Of a stretch of DNA of 64,000 nt, positions 58,126 through 64,000 are shown piece after piece; position 1 is the stretch's first letter; every line of letters starts with the position of its first letter. The position numbers and the translations under genes are program-made. The DNA lies in assembly GCA_022606495.2 (NCBI GenBank), contig JAHDVE020005739.1, positions 62,001 to 126,000 of the forward strand, in the 5' to 3' direction. The notes under the pieces were generated by a model that was given only the letters and a program-made list of their open reading frames with translations, was not told the origin of the DNA and did no database searches. Source of the stretch: Halesus radiatus (taxonomy: Eukaryota > Arthropoda > Insecta > Trichoptera > Limnephilidae).

Positions 58126-59049
58126 GAAATGAGGAAGCGACTCAAGAAGAAGAAGTATATGGAACGAACATTATAGCACATTGCTTAATTATTTTTTACA
58201 ATTAACTGATCTTTCAAAGCGCCATAGTTCAAGATGTGATTCACGCTGCGAACTGAAAAATGTATGGATGATCTGAAAATTTGATTATAAAAAGCTTTGC
58301 ATATTTCATGGCGCCTCAATTCATATTTTTTTTGTTGATGCAAAAAATCAAATAATATTCCTTATAGGTAGCAACAGGGATAGTTAAATACAAACTGTTA
58401 TCATCACATAGACACCATTTTGACTTCATAAGGTAATTATCTACCAGTTGCAGTATTTATGAAATCAATAATTTTGGACCTCACAAGAAGAATCAGTCAT
58501 TTGGTCGTGCATTTACCATGTGCAAAGATTTGTAGTGAAACTGTGAAATTTCACTCGCGGGGTAAATGTTTTCTCATGGCTTCGTGATAGCAATGTATTC
58601 AATGTAAAAAACCAGAGATTTATTTAGATTCCGAAATGGAACTACACCTGGCATAGACAAGAATGATATGTTGCAAAAAAAAGCAGGCGGTTCTCACGAT
58701 AGAGTCGTTACATTAGCTGATTGCTGCCATTATTCGTGGCATGTACAAATAATTAGGCATTCCGAGTGATTAAATCCATCGATGTGTTAGCTATACTTGC
58801 TCCAGAAAGAATTTTAATTAACTAAAACTTAACACGGTAACGCAACATAAAAATATATAAACGGAAATTTGTGTTTACAGATATTGCAAGCTCTGAAATA
58901 GTCAAGATTTGTGGAATGCTCATCAAGTCAAGTGTTTGTTAAGAATGGAAAAATTAGAAAAGACACGATAGATTCAAAATTGCACAATAATAAACAAGGA
59001 AAAAAATACAGCTTTTTGATACTGCGGACTATCTCATATTGTCACTTTA
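58126..59049. other. No gene recognised
   Basis: AT-rich with no supported feature. Confidence 0.4.
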
Positions 59050-59440
59050 GCGGTCAGCACCCAAAAATAGGCACTTCGTAGGTTGCTAACTCAAGAAATA
59101 CTACAAATCATTTACCTGTTAATTCAATACAGGTAATTAATAAAATGTATAAGGTTTCAAAAGACAATAATCTTTTATCTGCTATATGAAATACGTACTG
59201 GAATTTTCGGTAAAACGTTCAAAATTGATTTCCATGCATTTCAAACTTAACCTATCTTCAGGTATTTTGTGATGTAATTCATAGAGTTTAAGCATTAAAG
59301 TTTGAGAATTTTTGTCCTTTGAAAACTTATACATTTTTTTAACTACACCTATAGAATTTACAGATAAACCATTTGTGGTATTGTTTGTGTTAGCACCCTG
59401 CCAAATGATGTTTAGGGCCATTCTTGAGTATTGGCCCTTA
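59050..59440. repeat. Foldback repeat family E, copy 3
   Basis: Left gcggtcagcacccaaaaata, taggttgctaactcaagaaa, atgtataaggtttcaaaaga. Right tcctttgaaaacttataca, acctatagaatttacagata, tggtattgtttgtgttagca. The sides are inverted copies. No ORF (the 79-codon minus-strand frame is chance). Confidence 0.65.
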
Positions 59441-59489
59441 ATTAGTAATTTACGTAAGATCGTTTTTTTTTATAAATAAGATTTGGACG

Positions 59490-59770
59490 CCACCTTTAAG
59501 CATTTGAAAAAAAAAATACACGTTACTACGAAAACCTCATTTCTACATGATAATAATCAGTTAGCAAAAAAGATGGGTAAAATAAATAAAAATAATATAA
59601 AACATAATAACAAAACATAATAAAATAAATATTAAATACTATCTTTGATGGTTTGAAATATATATTTATTTTAGGGTGGCATAGCTGAATTTCCAGTTTA
59701 TTTGTGATGCAAGACTTAATTGAATTTTAGAATTCTTAATACTTTAATATCTGTAAATTAAATTTAAGTA
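59490..59770 (+). repeat. Dispersed repeat family M, copy 2
   Basis: cgttactacgaaaacctcat, gataataatcagttagcaaa, and tagaattcttaatactttaa, colinear with 41800-42060. Confidence 0.55.
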
Positions 59771-60440
59771 TATGGAAAAAATAGTTTAAAATAAATAGAT
59801 TCTTGTTCCTCCTGTAAAGTTGCCCAAATGGACTTGGGCAAATTATTAAGCAAGATGGCGATGATTTTCAACGTTATTTATTTATGAACACAACTTTCTG
59901 AAAGTGTGAGTTTTGAGAATCGCTCTGATTATTTCTGTTTAAAGTCTTAATTAGGTCTAATATTTAATGAGATCGAAATACCTACTCAAGCCCTCGCACT
60001 CCTGTGTCTACACACATATACTTGGTCCATCTTAAGATCGACCTGTGACCGCGCATGTCTTGCCCCCCCCTCCCTCCCACTACATTTTCCGCGACTTGGT
60101 ACCCACATTACCACATTCAAACCCAGTATTTAAATTAATTAATGAAATTATTATATTAAATTCTGAATTACCTACCCACAAACAAAATATGAACACAATT
60201 TATACATTTAAATAATGATGGTATAATATTACAATACACATTGCATTTTATGTGGCATCAGATTCATCAAATCGGCTATGGAATTATTCCGAAATTGAAA
60301 ATATCATCCTCCCCGCTAAAAAAATAAATAAATCCTCAAACGATTCATTTTAATATAATATAAACACTTAAATTAGACTATTAACAAGATTCTCTTAAAC
60401 GTCGAAGTTCAATAAACTATTATTATTGTCCTAGAATTCA

Positions 60441-60600
60441 TTAACCCTTACCACTCCTTTGTCGGGTGCCAGCCGACATCACTATTTGTACGCTACAACT
60501 CAGTTGTCGGCTGTCGGCCGACAAGATAAAATGTGAGCGCGCGTTGTATTTTCGCGCACAAAACTTGACACGTGACGTTATTTCTGGTGATTATTCGAAA
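60441..60600 (+). mobile_element. piggyBac-like left terminus with subterminal hairpins
   Basis: TTAA (60441-60444) is followed by cccttaccactcc, the CCCT start expected of piggyBac TIRs. Inside are two GC hairpins, gtcgg-gtgccag-ccgac (60461-60477) and ttgtcgg-ctgtcgg-ccgacaa (60503-60523). No transposase follows and the right end was not found, so it is a relic or a MITE. Confidence 0.55.
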
Positions 60601-61157
60601 AAAAAACAATTAAATTCACGTTTTAAAAATGATTTGTACTGTTTTCCGTTTTTTTTTTAGGTTAATGTACCACCATTTATAAAAATAAATAAAACTGATC
60701 AACACTAACATTCAGAAATTTTATAGAGTACAGTATATCTATGTGCTAGACAATTATTTTTTTTGGTATTGTTGCATTTCGAATAGCTATAAATAATACG
60801 CATAACAATTAACGCCTATCTGTCCTCTTTTGATCTTCACAATTGGTGATATGATAATGAATTTGACTGAACATCCATTTTATTATTTTATATCTCAGAA
60901 ATGCGAGTATGGGCGGAGTCACATCGCCGTCGCAGCCGTGCGCGGGTGCTGGGACGAATGCGAGGTGGTGGGTATGCGCAATAGGAACCAAATGTGAAAC
61001 TGTACCAGTCCGTTCTTAAGTTGAACTGAGAATAGTTATATGCTAATATATCCCATTAAAAAAAACACTATTTGGAGGTATTTAATGCAAGTATTAAAAG
61101 AAATAATCAAATATACGAGTAAATAAACAATTTGGTCGATTCGATGGGTTGCAGAAC

Positions 61158-61190
61158 ACAAAGTGGCTCAGTTGGTAGAGCAAAATTAAC
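61158..61190 (+). pseudogene. tRNA 5'-half fragment (A box only)
   Basis: gtggctcagttggtagagca is an excellent tRNA D-arm and A box, but no anticodon stem or B box follows. Confidence 0.45.
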
Positions 61191-62560
61191 AGAATGGTTA
61201 AGGGTAGTTAATCAGAAGATCTGGTTTATCGAAACGGATTTACATTATTGTAAAATTATTCCAACCATAAAGCCGGTCATCCAAAAAAAAATCTTATTCA
61301 ATAATACATCTAAAGCACTTACAAATCATATATGGTACATCGTGGGTCGTGTCTACAATTTTCATGATTTAGGCTGAATACTTTTTAACATTAGGCACGT
61401 ATTCAGATTTAATTTAATCATCATCAAGCTAAACAAGATCGTGATTTTCTTTTTAAAAAAAATTACGCTTATTAGATACATTGATTAGAAAGGAAAAGCG
61501 AAAATCCCGTAGTTTTTTGGCCTAGAAATGAAGAGGAGAGAAGGTGCTCGACCAGCACACATAGGAACGACTAACAAGGAAGTAAGTGGTAACTTTTTAT
61601 AAGCTGTTTTGAATGCGAAGTTCTTCTTTCATTATGGCTTAATTGCACGAGGTCTTTAGACATGGAATATCCACATATTTTTCACTGTTTTCTCTTTTTT
61701 TGTTTGTTTATCACCAAGAACTTTTATGTACCCAGCTATTACGACGTAAAAAAAAACACTGAAAACGGAGATAAACTTAAATTCGTTCATACGGTCTACA
61801 AAAACTTCTTCCCCCTTTTCCTGATGCTCTTTCCTGTCGAAAGTTGGCTCTTATTGCAGTAATAAGACCCCTCATTAACTCTTCGGAAAGTCATATCCAT
61901 GGATGCTACAGTTGCATACCCAATGTACATAGCAAAGCTAGCCGGTTAGTACATATATTTATATAAAAAATTGAAACTTTTCGCAGCCCGCGACATTTTA
62001 AATAAATTAAATATTTATTAATGTAAATAATTATTCCCGAAAATTTCGGTTAAACTTCGAGTAGAATTTTTTGATTTTTCAGTTGCTTTTAAAATCTGTT
62101 CTCCGGTCTAACCTATTTTTGGTACCCCTTGGTGTTACTATATCACTCACTATCCTGAGGAAAGTGATAGGTGGCGTCCACACGTGCAATTAAGTAAGTG
62201 ATTTAGTAAACTCTTGTATATGTTGTAAAATTTGATTGTGTGCATGTCAAAACAGAGCGACAATAGCACCCCACCTAACTACAAGGATGCGCGCGTAGCG
62301 GAATTATAATTATACCGGAATTTTTTTGAGCCTACTAAATTTTAGCACTTAACGATAACTTATTACTTACCACTTAACGCACTGTCCACACGCGGACAGT
62401 GACTTAAAATTAACTAAATGATTTAGTTGCCACTTATTACTGGATGCGTTTGGCATAGTCATTTATTAATATTATTTTGAGAATCCGCATGTAGAATGCC
62501 TTGATGAATAATTGTGTTTACTAATCATTATTAACCCCTCCCTTACGGTCATAGAAAATC
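61191..62560. other. No gene recognised
   Basis: AT-rich. A tgtccacacgcggaca palindrome lies near 62391 and a related gtccacacgtg near 62177. Confidence 0.4.
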
Positions 62561-62567
62561 CCTCTAG

Positions 62568-62870
62568 CTAGTGTACAGTCACTCTACAGTGGGGTACACA
62601 TTTAGAATTACACCCCTGGCAGTAGCTGTTTGGTACAAATAACTTATAGCATCCCGGGAGATATAGACTTTCTATTGAATTATGTATGATTTCGTACGCT
62701 GTTACTGCAAGGGTCTCACTTCTTCTATACTGGAGATTTTGTGCGTCTCTTACATTAGATCTTCGTGGTGCATAAATTGCGGGTGCTCGCATTGTTTTTG
62801 TTAAAATATTTCGATGTATTTCTTCTGGTATGGGGCCCATACAGCAGAAACATACTCTAGTTAGATCCAT
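62568..62870 (-). other. Unassigned 100-codon ORF, possible retrotransposon tail
   Basis: The minus-strand translation includes MRAPAIYAPRRSNVRDAQNL and YRRSETLAVTAYEIIHNSIE. Runs of R-N-x-x-LRYRR followed by an A-x-x-YN/YE block occur in post-RT tails of some non-LTR elements, but I cannot place it in a family. Composition is less AT-rich than its flanks. Could equally be chance. Confidence 0.25.
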
Positions 62871-63318
62871 AAAATGCAGTTGAACACAGAAGTCATGGCT
62901 TCGACTTTCGTATATTGTTTGCTAGTATGTTAAAATACTTCTGTCTGTCTCTCGTCTAAATAGGCTTCAATCTCCCGTTTTTTAGTCAATTTTCTTAGCC
63001 GAGTATTGCATTGTCAACTGTATTTTTCTCCCATGACCCATACGCCACACTGTGCGGAGAGGTCGAGAGGGAGCCCAGAACTTAATTAACGAGAACAATC
63101 AGGTATGTGAAGAAACGCCAGAGCCACTCGGAGAGAATCAGCCAGTTGCGAAAATCTCCATTTCGAATAATGGACAATAATGGCATGTAGATATTACAGA
63201 TCTCATATCAGTAAAAAATAATCTGCATATTTCAATGTACCCAAAGAAATCAATTTCTTAATTACCCCGCTCTGAGTGAATGTTCAGGGACGAATTATGA
63301 ATTCATGTGGTAAATTAA

Positions 63319-63732
63319 GAGGAACGGCTGCGTGGCCTTTTACACACAAAACTTAATTTTGAGTTTGAGTCCAAAATACCAACCCAAACCGAATGATCTT
63401 TTTTTAATCAAAAGGTAGAGTAAATATCTAGCACAGTTGAGAAGTATTTTTAATTATTATTGTTTTCAATTATAAAATTTAGGTTACCAAAGAAATCGAT
63501 TTTTTGCGATTTCAGAGGCAACTTTAGCAATTATGTGAGAGTGAAAGGTTATTTAAAAAAAAACTTCTCTCATTTACTATGAGAATAAAATGAAACATAA
63601 AAAATAAATAAATAAAGAAAGTGGTTAAATAAGCAGTCTATGGTGGCTTAAATTTGAATTGAAAACAAGTAATTTTTGTTGGAACACAATTTTGCACTAC
63701 AAATTTTAAATATCGACCCGAATAAACTTCGC
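63319..63732. mobile_element. Family A foldback element, copy 6 (left half)
   Basis: TTAA at 63315-63318, then gaggaacggctgcgtggcct. Colinear with other copies through the aaatatcgacccgaa block that marks the centre of the element, where copy 7 begins. Confidence 0.75.
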
Positions 63733-63736
63733 TTAA

Positions 63737-64000
63737 GAGGAACGGTTGTGCGGCCAGTTTCATTCAAAACTTAATTTTGGATTTGAGGTCAAAATATTCA
63801 CCTAAACCTAATGATTTTTTTTTCTTCAAAAAGTATGGTAAATATCTAGCACGGGTGAAAATTTGTGTTTATTTTCGTTTTACGTTAAAGGATTGATTTT
63901 TCGCGGCACCTTTAATAATTATTTGGGGGCTAACGGTGATTTAAAAGAAAGTTTTACCCCATTTGCTTTGAAAATATAATGAAATGTAAAATACATATTT
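63737..64000. mobile_element. Family A foldback element, copy 7 (runs off the window)
   Basis: TTAA at 63733-63736, then gaggaacggttgtgcggcca. Same orientation as copy 6 and placed at its centre, as though inserted into it. The right half lies beyond the window. Confidence 0.75.

Noticed and set aside
57864..58181. 105- and 60-codon minus-strand ORFs
   Set aside because: Shadows of the second RTE-like tail on the plus strand.
1..64000. CRISPR array, operons or phage-like modules
   Set aside because: No regularly spaced perfect repeats and no dense gene clusters. The window is animal nuclear DNA.

Overview
This is AT-rich eukaryotic nuclear DNA. It is most likely from an insect: it carries a DD34D mariner transposase, Jockey-like and RTE-like non-LTR retrotransposon tails, a piggyBac-like TTAA-CCCT terminus, hAT and Helitron non-autonomous elements, and tRNA-derived repeats. 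Nothing prokaryotic is present (no operons, no CRISPR, no dense gene packing). The species cannot be named from the sequence.

Gene content is very low. Two stretches look like genuine host coding sequence, both on the minus strand and both with GC-rich third codon positions unlike their surroundings. One is a first coding exon at 44022-44158, encoding a 45-residue N-terminus with a glycine-rich membrane segment and a consensus splice donor. The other is an 82-codon ORF at 14102-14350 with one membrane segment. They could be ends of one gene with a ~30 kb intron or two separate genes; the codon phases do not join directly. A broken protein phosphatase 1 catalytic-subunit copy lies at 17985-18345.

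The rest is a mosaic of repeats. 0-10 kb: Helitron ends, two TTAA-flanked foldback elements (3131-4050, 8378-9093) and a decayed Jockey-like reverse transcriptase. 10-17 kb: tRNA-containing foldbacks, a hAT MITE, a Helitron, the 82-codon ORF, a possible Gypsy fragment and another TTAA foldback. 17-35 kb: the phosphatase pseudogene, a non-LTR tail, palindromic MITEs and a second tRNA-containing foldback family. 35-48 kb: more of both tRNA-foldback families (including a ~650 bp hairpin at 42112-42766), an RTE tail, the GC-rich exon with a 33-bp minisatellite upstream, a hAT element with a perfect 8-bp target duplication, and Helitrons. 48-64 kb: a half-deleted mariner, another Helitron, an RTE tail, a piggyBac-like end and two head-to-tail TTAA foldbacks at the right edge.

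The most unusual theme is long inverted-repeat (foldback) elements. At least eight families occur here, and two unrelated ones carry a tRNA-like, pol III-type module between inverted arms. No intact transposase or reverse transcriptase is present, so all mobile DNA seen here is non-autonomous or dead.
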